DNA of 64,000 nucleotides from Abyssisolibacter fermentans (GCF_001559865.1 NZ_LOHE01000067.1:1-64000), one strand, 5' to 3'. Numbered from the stretch's first letter, positions 35,354 to 45,908 are shown. Notes: generated by a model from the letters alone, not told the origin. Translations and numbers: made by a program.

Positions 35354-36523
35354 CTAAAAATACTTTATATTAATAATCTTACCTAAACTCTTCATCAATT
35401 CACAAAGCTCATTAACAACGTTAAGCTTTATTCGTAAATCTAATGGAATATCGGGATTTTGGTGTGCAGGATTTACTGCTTTTCCAACCCATAAATTCAA
35501 GTGAGTACAGTCATTTAGTAGAATATCCATCAGTAAATGTACTCCATCCTTTTTTTGCTTATGTTCATCACAGGTATATATTCCTTCAACTATATAATTT
35601 TTCAAACATTCTACAGTTTTACTTAAAGTCAATACTCCTTCTGTTACAAGATCTATCCCTTTTATATGTGCTATAGGTGGAACGTTTGGTGTTAAATCTT
35701 CAAGTCTAATTTCTACTTTTTCGTCCATTTCTCTTGCCATTATGTTTGCCGCTGTACCACCACAAACAATCCTTTTACCTTTTGTTCTAAGAAAATCATT
35801 AACTAGCCACTTATCAAGCTCAGGATTTTCCGGCGGTCCTGTAAATAAATTAACTACTTCTGATTTCCTTATTTTAACTATTATAACTGTTGTGTCATCT
35901 CCGGGTTTTCCCATATATAGTTCATTACAGGTTTTTAAAAGATTTCTGGAAATATTCCTTGCACTTTTTTCTTTTTGTGCCTGTCTTAATACATATTCTG
36001 CAACATTTTCCCACTGCCATCCTAGATTAAGCACACCTCCAACACCAGCATGTATTGCTCCATCACTTACTAAAGCTAATACATCTCCTTCTTGAAGTTG
36101 TATATTATTTTCTTTAACAAGCTTATCATTTATATAACTTTCCTTTTTAGGTATATCTAATATTTGATTATCTCTTATTATTATTATAGGCGGATTATCA
36201 TATTCTACTATATACGCTTTTCCATCAAGAGAAACTTGTATTATTCCTAAAGTAGAATATGCGAGTTTTCTCACACTACATACAGGCAGAGTATTTGTAA
36301 TTGTAGTAACAGTTTCATGAATACTAGCACCTTTATTTAACATTGTACCCGCTATTTTCGTTGTAAGTGTTGATAATATATTAGCCTTAACGCCACTACC
36401 TAAACCGTCAGCAGTAACTACAATAACCTTATCATCTGATTTTATTATTTCTACTTTATCTCCACACAATTCTTCGCCATATTTATTTATACTATCATAG
36501 GCAACATCAATAAATAGACCCAT
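35354..36523 (-). CDS. SpoIIE/PP2C-type serine phosphatase of the hydrogenase-sensor module
   Basis: 389 aa. Residues 1-220 are a SpoIIE-like PP2C domain: [27 protein letters not shown] (metal Asp), [16 protein letters not shown] and [11 protein letters not shown]. The C-terminal 165 residues ([42 protein letters not shown]) are a separate conserved-looking domain. The gene is 80 bp downstream of the HydS-like hydrogenase; the pair is known in Clostridia and suggests a H2/redox signal ends in dephosphorylation of an unknown target. Confidence 0.85.
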   Translation of the reverse strand: MGLFIDVAYDSINKYGEELCGDKVEIIKSDDKVIVVTADGLGSGVKANILSTLTTKIAGTMLNKGASIHETVTTITNTLPVCSVRKLAYSTLGIIQVSLDGKAYIVEYDNPPIIIIRDNQILDIPKKESYINDKLVKENNIQLQEGDVLALVSDGAIHAGVGGVLNLGWQWENVAEYVLRQAQKEKSARNISRNLLKTCNELYMGKPGDDTTVIIVKIRKSEVVNLFTGPPENPELDKWLVNDFLRTKGKRIVCGGTAANIMAREMDEKVEIRLEDLTPNVPPIAHIKGIDLVTEGVLTLSKTVECLKNYIVEGIYTCDEHKQKKDGVHLLMDILLNDCTHLNLWVGKAVNPAHQNPDIPLDLRIKLNVVNELCELMKSLGKIINIKYF

Positions 36524-36605
36524 AAAAACAACCCCTCATCACTATATGATATTTATTAACTATTTAGCTAAACTAAATATATAAATTTCAAATATAAACT
36601 TTTTT

Positions 36606-38306
36606 CTAAAGCATTTCTTTAAGTTTTGTTAATATCATTTTAGTTTCAGCTGTCGTTTCTCCTAATAAGCTAGCTATTTCTTGTGCTACTCTCATCTGCT
36701 TGTTTATTACTTCTTGCGCAGCATTAAATGTATTCTCTTTAACCCTTACTAGTTCTTTCTTATTCTTTTCATTTTTTGTAATATCTGTCATTATCGCTAA
36801 TATTACATTTTCTTCATTTAAATAAAGTATATTTGTAAATAAAGTTACACCATATTGTGGAAAGGACATTTTCTCTTTTATTAAATTTTGTTTAGTCTCT
36901 TTTACTTTTAAAAATAAATCATCTTTTATTATAAATGATATAGGTTTGCCAATAATATTTTCTGAATTTATATTAAAAACTCTCTCTGATGTTGGATTAA
37001 ACTCTTTTACAAATAAATTATTATCTAATAAAAATATTACATTTGGGCTATATTCAAATATAACATTTTTCAAACTATCAGCCTTTGTTTTCATAAACGG
37101 CAAACACATTTTGATTTCAGACATACCTTCGTAAACTGATTGTGCCTTCTCTTTACATGTCTGATAACCACAAGCATTACAATTTAACTCATCTTTTTCT
37201 TCATATTTACCCATATTTCTTAATATATTTCTCATTTCTTCTGGACTTGCTATTTTTCTATCAACTTTTTTGTCAAAAAATTTCTTATGGAAATTTAACA
37301 TATGAGTCATTTTATGAATATCTTCATTTTCTATATATTCTTTATTACTGACATATTTTCTTACTCTTTCATATCTACTGTAATAGTTGCTGTTATCTTT
37401 TGGCATACCTGGACCACCAATACAGCTACCGTTACATACATTAAGTTCAACACAAAGATTTTCTATACTACCAGATTCTAAATAACTCAAAATTTCTTTA
37501 CATTCTTTGATATCATTAACCGTTATAAAATCATATTTACAATTTTTCTTGTCTATATTATGAGAAAATACACTCCCACTTATAGGAAATAAGTTTCCTG
37601 ATTTACTAGATCTTCTGTCGAATTTTTCTGGCTTAAGAGATTTAATATTTATGTTTTCATTAATAATCCATTGTGATAGTTCTTCAAAAGTCAAGACACT
37701 ATCGATTACCCCCTCATGTTCAAAATCTTTGCTCTCATATTTTTTTGCAATACATGGACCAATGAATACTACATAAGAGTCCATTCCATACATATGCTTT
37801 AATATTTTACCATGAGCTATCATCGGCGACACTACTGGAATCATATAATCAACAAGAGAAGGATAATATTTTTCTACCAAATAATTTGCTGCTGGACAAC
37901 TAGTAGATATTAAATTCTTATACTCTCCTTTTTCTACATATTCCCTGTAATAATCGATAACTATTTCTGCACCTATTGAAGTCTCTTCAACTATAGAGAA
38001 TCCCAGTTTTTTTAATGCTGATACAATCTGACCAGAATCATCTAATTCAAATGCACCTGGGAAAGATGGAGCTATACTTGCTATGATTTTTTTATTATCT
38101 TTTATTGCATCTTTAACATCTTGAATATAATTATTTATACTTATTGCATGTTGTGGACATACAGTATAACACTGCCCACAAGCTATACATAAATCATCTT
38201 CTATTCTTGCTATATCATCTAATATCTTTATAGCTTTAGAGTCGCAAGCTCTTAAACATCTATAGCAATGATTACATTTATCTTTAGAAAAATGCATGAA
38301 CTTCAT
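36606..38306 (-). CDS. sensory [FeFe]-hydrogenase-like protein (HydS, group C) with PAS domain
   Basis: 566 aa. Two 4Fe-4S ferredoxin motifs (Cys 11/14/17/21 and 40/43/46/50), then an H-cluster domain: L1 STSCPAA (Cys137), L2 GPCIAKKYE (Cys185), L3 ELNVCNGSCIGGPGMP (Cys291, Cys295). The proton-relay Cys of TSCCP is Ser, which is usual in group C sensory enzymes with low activity. A further four-Cys cluster (376/379/384/401), a PAS domain (about 412-520) and a helical tail follow. It starts one base after the 2Fe-2S gene and precedes the phosphatase: likely an H2 or redox sensor, not a bulk hydrogenase. Confidence 0.9.
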   Translation of the reverse strand: MKFMHFSKDKCNHCYRCLRACDSKAIKILDDIARIEDDLCIACGQCYTVCPQHAISINNYIQDVKDAIKDNKKIIASIAPSFPGAFELDDSGQIVSALKKLGFSIVEETSIGAEIVIDYYREYVEKGEYKNLISTSCPAANYLVEKYYPSLVDYMIPVVSPMIAHGKILKHMYGMDSYVVFIGPCIAKKYESKDFEHEGVIDSVLTFEELSQWIINENINIKSLKPEKFDRRSSKSGNLFPISGSVFSHNIDKKNCKYDFITVNDIKECKEILSYLESGSIENLCVELNVCNGSCIGGPGMPKDNSNYYSRYERVRKYVSNKEYIENEDIHKMTHMLNFHKKFFDKKVDRKIASPEEMRNILRNMGKYEEKDELNCNACGYQTCKEKAQSVYEGMSEIKMCLPFMKTKADSLKNVIFEYSPNVIFLLDNNLFVKEFNPTSERVFNINSENIIGKPISFIIKDDLFLKVKETKQNLIKEKMSFPQYGVTLFTNILYLNEENVILAIMTDITKNEKNKKELVRVKENTFNAAQEVINKQMRVAQEIASLLGETTAETKMILTKLKEML

Positions 38307-38307
38307 C

Positions 38308-38553
38308 TTATAATCTCCTCTCTATATACTCACTAAAGAATTCATCTACTCTATCTTTATCAACCGATACAACTATTTCTTCGTCAACTCTAACAGATAC
38401 AGCTTTTGTGCATTCTCCTAGACAAAAAGAGGCTTTAATTTCTATTTTATCTTCTAAACTTCTTTCATCTATAATACTTTGAAGTTTCTTGATCACATCA
38501 TAAGAACCTTTTAAATGACACGCACTACCAATACAAACTTCTATTTTAACCAT
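38308..38553 (-). CDS. NuoE-like thioredoxin-fold 2Fe-2S ferredoxin
   Basis: 81 aa. Ligands Cys8 and Cys13 (CIGSACHLKGS) and the pair in SFCLGECTKAVSV, the 2Fe-2S pattern of NuoE/HydC C-terminal domains. Probably passes electrons to or from the downstream hydrogenase-like sensor, which begins just after its stop codon. ATG follows AGAGGTAGAAAA. Confidence 0.9.
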   Translation of the reverse strand: MVKIEVCIGSACHLKGSYDVIKKLQSIIDERSLEDKIEIKASFCLGECTKAVSVRVDEEIVVSVDKDRVDEFFSEYIERRL

Positions 38554-38775
38554 TTTTCTACCTCTTTTCTAACCTTTATCTAAATTGGTTGCATTTTGTA
38601 TACAGTCCGTAGCTTTCAAATATATTATAACAAGTTTTTTATTTTTTTTCTACATAGATATTTCCTCACTCAATTATTTACACTTTAAACCGATAACTGA
38701 TATTTCATAATTTACATAACTATGTTATTGTAATATAATATAATTGATTGTTTTTACAAAGAAAGGATTGATAAT

Positions 38776-39639
38776 ATGTGTATTAAAATTATAACTGATA
38801 GTGCATGTGACCTTCCAAAAGATATAATTGAAAAACTTGACATAGAACTTATGCCAATACTTGTTTACGTTGATGAACAGGAATATAAAGACACTGTGAA
38901 TATTAATCCTAAGTTTTTATATGAAAATATGAAAAAGGGTTCTTCTACGAAAACAGCTCAGCTTTCTATACCTGATTTAAAAGAAGTATTTTCAAAATAT
39001 GCTAAAGCTAAGCAAAGTTGCATCTATATTGCTTTTTCATCTGGTTTATCTGGTACATACCAAACATCTTTATTGGTAAAGCAAGAAATTTTAGAAAAAT
39101 ATCCTGATTTTGATTTAGATATAATAGACACTAAATGTGCTTCTCTAGGTTTTGGTTTAGTTGTCTATAAAGCTGCTCAACTTGCTAAAGAAGGTAAAAG
39201 CAAACAAGAAATACTAGAAGTATTAGATTTTTATTGTAATCATATGGAACACATATTTACAGTTGATGATTTAGAATATTTATTTAGAGGTGGTAGAGTC
39301 AGTAGAGCATCAGCTGTTATTGGTAGTATGCTTAATATAAAACCTATTTTAAATGTTGAAGATGGTAAACTGGTTCCTTTAGAAAAAGTACGTGGTAAAA
39401 AGAAACTGTTAAAACGAATGGTTGAAATAATTGGTGAAAGAGGTGTCGATTTAGACAAGCAATTAATAGGAATATGTCATGCAGATGATGAACCTAATGC
39501 TATAAAAATTAAAGAACTTCTTAAAGAAAAATATAATTGTAATTCTTTTCTTATAAACTTGATGGGTTGTACGATAGGTGCTCATTCAGGCCCTGGTACA
39601 ATGTCTATATACTTTTTAAATGAAAAATCACCTTATTAA
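38776..39639 (+). CDS. DegV family fatty-acid-binding protein
   Basis: 287 aa. Family core: IITDSACDLP at the start, STKTAQLS..., IAFSSGLSGTYQTS, RGGRVSRASAVIGSMLNIKPIL and GAHSGPGTM near the end. DegV/FakB proteins bind a fatty acid for the FakA kinase in phospholipid synthesis; there is no fakA in the window. ATG follows AAAGGATTGATA. A terminator follows directly. Confidence 0.95.
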   Translation: MCIKIITDSACDLPKDIIEKLDIELMPILVYVDEQEYKDTVNINPKFLYENMKKGSSTKTAQLSIPDLKEVFSKYAKAKQSCIYIAFSSGLSGTYQTSLLVKQEILEKYPDFDLDIIDTKCASLGFGLVVYKAAQLAKEGKSKQEILEVLDFYCNHMEHIFTVDDLEYLFRGGRVSRASAVIGSMLNIKPILNVEDGKLVPLEKVRGKKKLLKRMVEIIGERGVDLDKQLIGICHADDEPNAIKIKELLKEKYNCNSFLINLMGCTIGAHSGPGTMSIYFLNEKSPY

Positions 39640-39640
39640 A

Positions 39641-39664
39641 ACTGACTTTTACAGTCAGTTTTTT
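39641..39664 (+). terminator. intrinsic terminator of degV-like gene
   Basis: AACTGAC-TTTTACA-GTCAGTT followed by TTTTTT. Confidence 0.85.
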
Positions 39665-39667
39665 TTA

Positions 39668-39895
39668 AGCAGCGAACCAAAATCTACGATTTTGTGTGAG
39701 TCGCTTACTCCTAGGAACGAAGTGAGTAGGAGTTACTGATTGAAGGATTAATTAAAGACAAATGAAAATGTTAAAATCGCATAATCATGATATCAAAAAC
39801 TATTTTGAGCAAAGATTTAGAAAGTAGAGAACTCAAATCTATAGATTTGGGTTAAGTCGCTTACTTCTAGGAACGAAACGAGTTAGAGTTACACT
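39668..39895. repeat. two hairpin modules of the dispersed repeat family
   Basis: Copy one (about 39668-39745): GCAGCGAACCAAAATCTACG...GTGTGAGTCGCTTACTCC, then the hairpin CTCCTAGGAACGAAGTGAGT. Copy two (about 39826-39895): GTAGAGAACTCAAATCTATA...GTTAAGTCGCTTACTTC and a related second hairpin. No gene between degV and the membrane protein gene. Confidence 0.7.
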
Positions 39896-39936
39896 AGCCT
39901 CTTATTGACCAGAATTCATCCACCCCTTAACAATAA

Positions 39937-41481
39937 TTATTTTTTCCTCTTTGAAACAGCCTGTACAATCAAAATAAGAAAAACTAATACAAAAATCACC
40001 TCAATAATAATAAAAATAATCGACTTGTTTCCTGAACTAATTATCCTTTTATATCCATCTATCAGTGGCCACAATGAACCAGTGGTTTGAATGATAGCAA
40101 ATAGAGATGTTATAATTAATATTAGTTTATTAAAGGTCTTCTGACGTTCTTCTTCTTTTTCTTTTTCCAACTCTCTGTCTTTAAGCTCTTTTTCCTTTAC
40201 TTCTTCTTCAGCAAATCTAATCATCTGTGATAAAATGGACAATTCAAAATCGAGTTCGGTTAATACCTCTTCTATTCTCAAATTTCGCCTTAGTAATTCG
40301 TAAAATTTAACATAATGAGAAATATTAGAAAGATGTTTGAACATCCATTTGAGATTAAAAAACGCAATTCTTTCTTTTAGATTATTTATTACTTTTATTT
40401 TTTGTTGTGGATCATCCTCTATTTTTAATTTGCTTGGAAGGGTTGATGCCTCTATAGAGAAATTAATTAAACTATGCCTTTGGCTTAATGCTAAAAGATA
40501 CATATAAAAATAAGAATGTTGTGCTCTTTCTAAAAATCCTTGAGTGATAAAGTCATCATTATTATTCTCCATAGGAAAAGCCAACGCTCCACAGCCTTCC
40601 ATAGAAACTCCCCAAAGAATATTTTCAAAAGGACTAAAAACTTCTTCATTGTTTTGGATAGAATATTCTGTATGAGAAATATTGTAATTATGTCTAAATC
40701 CATGCCTTAAATAGAACATATACTCTAACGATTTCTTTTGCTTTATTTCTTCTTCTAGCAAAACACCAGTATAAATCAAGGCTTGTCTAGGTTTTTGTTG
40801 TTGGGATTCAAAAAATGTTTTAACTTTTATTCCAGTATCACTAATGATTGATTGTGTTAATGAAGCCATGCAAAACCGAAATTTTATGTATTGGTCTTTT
40901 CCAATTCTTTTATGTAACTCAATATTACCATCATTAAATGAATATAGCTTTTTTAATCTGTATATATAATCAATCAATTGATCTACTTCTATTTTGTCAT
41001 CCTTTTTTTGATTATTTTCTTTATTAAAGTACCTCATTTTATAATTTATAAATCCGATATTGGTTTCAATAATATACATCTCTATACTTTCTATACTAAA
41101 ATTAAAATCTCCATTCTTTTCATCATTAAAAGTTAATTGATCTTTGTTCTGTGCGGGAACTATTGGCGTATTGGCTTCTTTAACACCTACATCAATACTC
41201 TTATATCTCCTTTGATGAAAAAAATTTCTCCCATTATTTTGATCAAGTACAAATTTTTGTCCTACATTTTTACAGTAATTATCACTTTCTAATGATTCAT
41301 ATCCAGAGCTAGCTATAAGATTATCTATATGTTCATAAAACCGCTCTGTTTTTATCTCTTCTTTTCGCCAGCAGCAAACCCCTTTATCATTCTTCTTAAA
41401 TTCAATGGTTTCTAATAACTTTGCATATGTATTTTCATAGCTAAATGGAATCATTATATTTGAAAAATACTTACATTGCAT
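39937..41481 (-). CDS. two-TM membrane protein next to the STAND NTPase, unknown
   Basis: 514 aa. Large soluble N-terminal part (1-400; begins KYFSNIMIPFSYENTYAKLLETIEF), an Arg/Glu-rich coiled coil (about 415-450), then two membrane segments (about 451-470 and 488-508) with a basic tail SKRKK. The plan (soluble head, long helix, two C-terminal TM) recalls CorA-like proteins, but the GMN motif is missing, so this is a fold guess. It follows the 69-aa and HEPN-STAND genes on the same strand and could be the effector or a partner of that cassette. Confidence 0.65.
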   Translation of the reverse strand: MQCKYFSNIMIPFSYENTYAKLLETIEFKKNDKGVCCWRKEEIKTERFYEHIDNLIASSGYESLESDNYCKNVGQKFVLDQNNGRNFFHQRRYKSIDVGVKEANTPIVPAQNKDQLTFNDEKNGDFNFSIESIEMYIIETNIGFINYKMRYFNKENNQKKDDKIEVDQLIDYIYRLKKLYSFNDGNIELHKRIGKDQYIKFRFCMASLTQSIISDTGIKVKTFFESQQQKPRQALIYTGVLLEEEIKQKKSLEYMFYLRHGFRHNYNISHTEYSIQNNEEVFSPFENILWGVSMEGCGALAFPMENNNDDFITQGFLERAQHSYFYMYLLALSQRHSLINFSIEASTLPSKLKIEDDPQQKIKVINNLKERIAFFNLKWMFKHLSNISHYVKFYELLRRNLRIEEVLTELDFELSILSQMIRFAEEEVKEKELKDRELEKEKEEERQKTFNKLILIITSLFAIIQTTGSLWPLIDGYKRIISSGNKSIIFIIIEVIFVLVFLILIVQAVSKRKK

Positions 41482-41654
41482 AAGGCAATCCCCCTTAATA
41501 TAATGCTTGTTACGTACAATATACTATTTTTTCTAAATATTAGTAATATCTTTACATATGTACGTCTTAACACGAAATCAATGTCATTAAATATAATGCT
41601 TTCAAGTTATAAAAACTTTAAAATATATAGAATTAGAATTCTTTATTAAAACAG

Positions 41655-41864
41655 TTATAGTGATGGAAAGCTAACTTTGTACCATTCTTTTTTTTCCCCT
41701 GATTTGTATTCATCCATCTCTTCTATAATAACTCTAGAGTACATCTTCTCTAAATACTCTTTTTCTTCAAGAGACAATCTTAATTCCCTGTTCATTATAT
41801 CATTACTAAATGAATCCAAAATAAATTCTTCAAACTTCATTAACTCTTCTTTAGTCATCATCAT
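41655..41864 (-). CDS. 69-residue acidic protein of the STAND cassette
   Basis: Starts MMMTKEELMKFEEFILDSFS and is helical and acidic, ending KKEWYKVSFPSL. ATG 41864 (or 41861/41858) is chosen because AAAGGAG is two to eight bases upstream; the ORF is open further into the end of the STAND gene, only 14 bases away, so the two are translationally linked. No family recognised; size and charge would fit a small inhibitor or adaptor, which is inference. Confidence 0.6.
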   Translation of the reverse strand: MMMTKEELMKFEEFILDSFSNDIMNRELRLSLEEKEYLEKMYSRVIIEEMDEYKSGEKKEWYKVSFPSL

Positions 41865-41877
41865 TTCTCCTTTAATC

Positions 41878-44800
41878 CTATTCTTTTGCAGTAGCAACTT
41901 CACCTGGTACATTAACGAATCCCTTATATGAAATGATAAAATCTCTATAACTTTCTCTTAGCTTTAATTTTTCAATTTTATTGTCATAAACCTTTAGGAT
42001 ATCATCTAATTCTCCATAATATCTCTTTAAATCATCTGATAAGTGTAACTCTTTTAAAACTTGCAATAAATTCACAATGTTGTAACACAACATCTTACAA
42101 TAATTAATGGACTGATTTTGTATATTTAATATAAATATTTCATGTGCTTCAATAAATTCTTTTTTTGCTTCTTCATTTTTATTTAGAACCCAATAAATAG
42201 TTGCTAGATGGCTTTTACAATAAACCATAACATCTTCGTAAATACTATAACCTCGACTCTTTACTAATTTAAACTGATTTATAGAATCTTTATATAAATC
42301 TATCGCTTGATTAAATACCATCTTACATTCAGGTTTCATACCATTTTCACTACAATATTTCTTAAACTTAATAGTATCCTTACAATACTCCTCAAACTTA
42401 TAAATGTCATCTCGTTCTAAATTTTCTAATACAGCTTTATAAAAGTAAGTAAGACCCAAACTATGATAAGAAAACGCTAAAGTATCACCATCATCTCGTT
42501 CTATATATATTTCATTTAATTCCTTCTTAATATCAATAGCTTTCCTAAAGTAATTTACTGATTTATCAAGCAAACTCATATCTTTACTACAAAAGGTAAT
42601 ATTTCTTAGCTCAATACCAATATTAGAAATTATCTTAGCATACAATAAATTATAATCATCATTTTTTAAATTTGCAAAATGCTCTCCACATTCCTTGAAT
42701 ATTTTTATTGCTTCTTTATTCTTTCTCCATTTTCTGTATAGCAATCCTTTGCTATTAAATATATCATAATATTCATTACTAATCCTTTTATTATCTTTTT
42801 CTAGTAACTCTAATGCTCTATTATAGTAAGTATCTGCTTTAGAATATTCATCAATAGGTCTATTATCGCGAATATAATTTGCAATCTCTCTTAATACATA
42901 AGGTGATAAAACAGAATCTTGATTATTTATATCTTTTTTATATTTCTCAATATCTTCAAGGTAATTAAGCAAAGTCATTTTTCTATTTTTAAGTATAGGA
43001 TATTTTTTTGAATGATCTTTTAGTTCCTTTATGAATTTAACTAGTTCAAAAACTTTTTTTTCTAATTCAGTATCTTTCAAAAGTTCATCTTTATCAGCAT
43101 AAATTTTTTTACTATATGAAAATAATGTTATTAATCCTAATAAATAATCTAAATTTTTATAAATACTCTTCTCTATTTCAAGATTTTTTTCAATATTTTC
43201 TTTAATATCTTTTTTAATATCTTTCTTACTTCTATTCAATATTTGTTCTATATTATCAACTGTAATTGATTTAATCAATTTTTTTAATTCAAATCTTATA
43301 TTGCTAATATTTTCTTTATATAGTTTTTTTACCTGCTCAACCCACAAATTATGACTTAATGAGTATCGATTGTTGGAATCAGAATTTCTATCTACCCTAA
43401 TAAAAGGGCTTAAATCAGACAAATGTCCAATTAATTCAATTTCATTAGTATATACAGAAACTAAATAATGTATCTCATAAAGGGTTAATGGCTCTTCGAT
43501 AAACGCTAATAACCCAATAAGTTTATGGATTATATTGTTGTATCTAGCATTATTTCCTGTTTTTTTTATTAATTTTTTTAAGTGATATTTAATAATTTCA
43601 TTATGGTTTTTTATATCATTATCATTATTTTTTAGATAAGATTTATAAATAATTAGATATACCATTCTCAATCTATCTGGTTCCTTTAATAATTCATTCA
43701 TCCTTTCATCACTTATGGATTTTTCAACCTTGTTCTTGTTCTTTTTCGATTTCAAATACTCTCTAATAAAATCTTGATATTCATGACTAACAATAGTATA
43801 TTTAACTTCATCAACATTACATATTTCTTTAATCTTAGTTATTTTAATGAAAATATCCTTAATAATTAAATTTATAGTACTATTTTCATTATTGCGTGCA
43901 GTTAATATTATATATACGCCTTCATCTAAATCACTTTTTATTGGAATACTATCTAATAATGTGTTTGATACTCTATCTGGTATTTCATCTAAACCATCTA
44001 TTACCAAAACAACTTTTTTATTCGGATACACTCCTTTTATGTTATTTAAATATTTTGATACATTTTTTCTATGAATATTACCCTTGCCTGAATTTGTAAT
44101 CTCAAGATTAAATTCTGTAATGGTACATCCATGTTGAAAAACCCTTTGCAATTCATCATTAAATGAAGTCCTTAAAAAATTTGTATAACTATTAACATAA
44201 ATAACCCTCGTTAAATAAACATCCTCATCAAGAATATTTTTTGTATCCAAAGCTCTAGCAAATATTGTCTTACCCATACCTCGATCAAGAGAAAGTAATA
44301 AAATTCCAGAACTATTGTTTTCCATATAATCAATAACTTTATTTTTTAAATAAGTTGGTTCATAGTAATCATTACAAGTTCCTAATTTTTTCATTTCCTC
44401 TTTAACTTCAGGAGGAATGACATTTGAATGTGTATTATAATATACATTATTGACTGGTGAATGATACTTGTTTTTTTTATCATTCAACCAATTATTTAGT
44501 CTTTTTGTACTAATATTTTTAACTCCATTAGGATAATCAATTGAGTAGGAACAAAATTTCCATGAATGAAAAGAATCAAATAAATATATTCCTCTATTAC
44601 TAATTGTAATGAGTGGTTCAATATCTATAGTTTTTGCTAAACGAAGTATATCCTTGTTTTGATAATTATAATATTTTTGAATATTCATCTTTTCCGTCAA
44701 ATTCAGACTCTCGTATATTTTCAATTTTAATTTATAATGTTCTTCTTTTAAATCTAGTGCTCTTTCTGGTCCACTTAAATCATTATAATTGTTCTTACTA

Positions 44801-45540
44801 CCAACCACTTTGTATTTAAATTTGATATTAACTAAATGCATTTGTACTTTTTCAATCAATTCAATTAATATGTCTAGTTTATTATTTAAATCATTCTTGA
44901 ATTCTATATTATTGGAAAATTTTAATGCGCCATGTCCGATTTCTGTATTTCTCCAATTGACCAAATCAAAGCCACTACTTGAATCTGGTTTTGTATAACT
45001 GTATACTTCTTCTAATACTTTAATAATATTAGAATCAATATATTTCAATTTCTTTGCTTTATTCAATAAATCTCTCCAATAACCCAATGAAAGATTATTA
45101 TCAACTAATACATTTATTATTTCACGATAATTTAAGTAATCTATTACTTCATTAATTTCATATGCGTATAAATTTGACATTCTTGCTCTTTCTTTATTTT
45201 CATAAGACATACTAAAACACTTTTCAAATGCTTTTTTAAATCTATCAATGTCATTATGTTTATATACTTCAGTACTATTATATGCTATATAATGGTAATA
45301 ATTAAGCCATAAGTCATTAGGAATTTTATCTAACTCTTCAAAATATTCTTTTTTATCCATTATAGCAATTAAAACAATTGTCTTTATCAATACCTCATAA
45401 CTGTCTTTAATTTGAATAAGTGCTCCGTAATACTCTTCAGCATCAATTAATTCACAAGCTCTTTTTACTTCATGGGCTATCATTGATGGTAGCTCATCTA
45501 ATTTCAATTTCTTGTTGCAATTTTGTAATTTTGATAGCAT
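41878..45540 (-). CDS. HEPN-STAND-TPR protein, putative antiphage NLR-like
   Basis: About 1220 aa (numbering here from 45555). Residues 20-245 are all-helical with WRNTEIGH at 201-208, the Rx4-6H signature of HEPN nucleases. A mixed segment (300-360) follows. NTPase: Walker A-like SLDRGMGKT (422-430; the usual first Gly is Leu), Walker B VVLVIDGLDE (515-524), ILTARN (550-555). Then a winged-helix-like part and, from about 880, repeated helix pairs of TPR type (SKGLLYRKWRKNKEAIKIF, YHSLGLTYFYKAVLE). The start at 45540 has GGGAGG seven bases upstream; the in-frame ATG 45555 overlaps that site. Proteins of this plan act as sensors of phage in Avs/NLR-like systems; ligand unknown. Confidence 0.8.
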   Translation of the reverse strand: MLSKLQNCNKKLKLDELPSMIAHEVKRACELIDAEEYYGALIQIKDSYEVLIKTIVLIAIMDKKEYFEELDKIPNDLWLNYYHYIAYNSTEVYKHNDIDRFKKAFEKCFSMSYENKERARMSNLYAYEINEVIDYLNYREIINVLVDNNLSLGYWRDLLNKAKKLKYIDSNIIKVLEEVYSYTKPDSSSGFDLVNWRNTEIGHGALKFSNNIEFKNDLNNKLDILIELIEKVQMHLVNIKFKYKVVGSKNNYNDLSGPERALDLKEEHYKLKLKIYESLNLTEKMNIQKYYNYQNKDILRLAKTIDIEPLITISNRGIYLFDSFHSWKFCSYSIDYPNGVKNISTKRLNNWLNDKKNKYHSPVNNVYYNTHSNVIPPEVKEEMKKLGTCNDYYEPTYLKNKVIDYMENNSSGILLLSLDRGMGKTIFARALDTKNILDEDVYLTRVIYVNSYTNFLRTSFNDELQRVFQHGCTITEFNLEITNSGKGNIHRKNVSKYLNNIKGVYPNKKVVLVIDGLDEIPDRVSNTLLDSIPIKSDLDEGVYIILTARNNENSTINLIIKDIFIKITKIKEICNVDEVKYTIVSHEYQDFIREYLKSKKNKNKVEKSISDERMNELLKEPDRLRMVYLIIYKSYLKNNDNDIKNHNEIIKYHLKKLIKKTGNNARYNNIIHKLIGLLAFIEEPLTLYEIHYLVSVYTNEIELIGHLSDLSPFIRVDRNSDSNNRYSLSHNLWVEQVKKLYKENISNIRFELKKLIKSITVDNIEQILNRSKKDIKKDIKENIEKNLEIEKSIYKNLDYLLGLITLFSYSKKIYADKDELLKDTELEKKVFELVKFIKELKDHSKKYPILKNRKMTLLNYLEDIEKYKKDINNQDSVLSPYVLREIANYIRDNRPIDEYSKADTYYNRALELLEKDNKRISNEYYDIFNSKGLLYRKWRKNKEAIKIFKECGEHFANLKNDDYNLLYAKIISNIGIELRNITFCSKDMSLLDKSVNYFRKAIDIKKELNEIYIERDDGDTLAFSYHSLGLTYFYKAVLENLERDDIYKFEEYCKDTIKFKKYCSENGMKPECKMVFNQAIDLYKDSINQFKLVKSRGYSIYEDVMVYCKSHLATIYWVLNKNEEAKKEFIEAHEIFILNIQNQSINYCKMLCYNIVNLLQVLKELHLSDDLKRYYGELDDILKVYDNKIEKLKLRESYRDFIISYKGFVNVPGEVATAKE

Positions 45541-45908
45541 GTCCCTACCTCCCATTGTTTATTTGATTTTCGATAAAATCCAAGGCTACAGTGATATATT
45601 AATAAACGAAATGACTTGTCCATAATCGATCCGATAACATATAATTTATAAATATATTTACTTAGTATGTATTTTTTTCTATATTTAGTATATCACAAGT
45701 ATATGTCGTCTAAAAGGATTCTTTGTATTTTTACTTAATTACGATATTATGTAATATTTAATGTTATATATCACACAATTATTTTTATTACATTCTATTA
45801 ATTTTTTAATAAAACAAGTTTATTGTAATAAATCCTTTTGAAGTAAAATATTTTATAATATAAGCTTTTATCTATTTGTAATTCAATATATTTTAAAATA
45901 GAGGTGGT
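45541..45908. other. gene-free region upstream of the defence cassette
   Basis: Presumed promoter of the minus-strand cassette. No repeat of the dispersed families and no operator-like palindrome was noted. Confidence 0.4.

Noticed and set aside
36606-38306. Catalytic hydrogen-producing [FeFe]-hydrogenase
   Set aside because: The proton-relay Cys is replaced, and PAS plus phosphatase context fits a sensor; no maturation or bifurcating partner genes are present.
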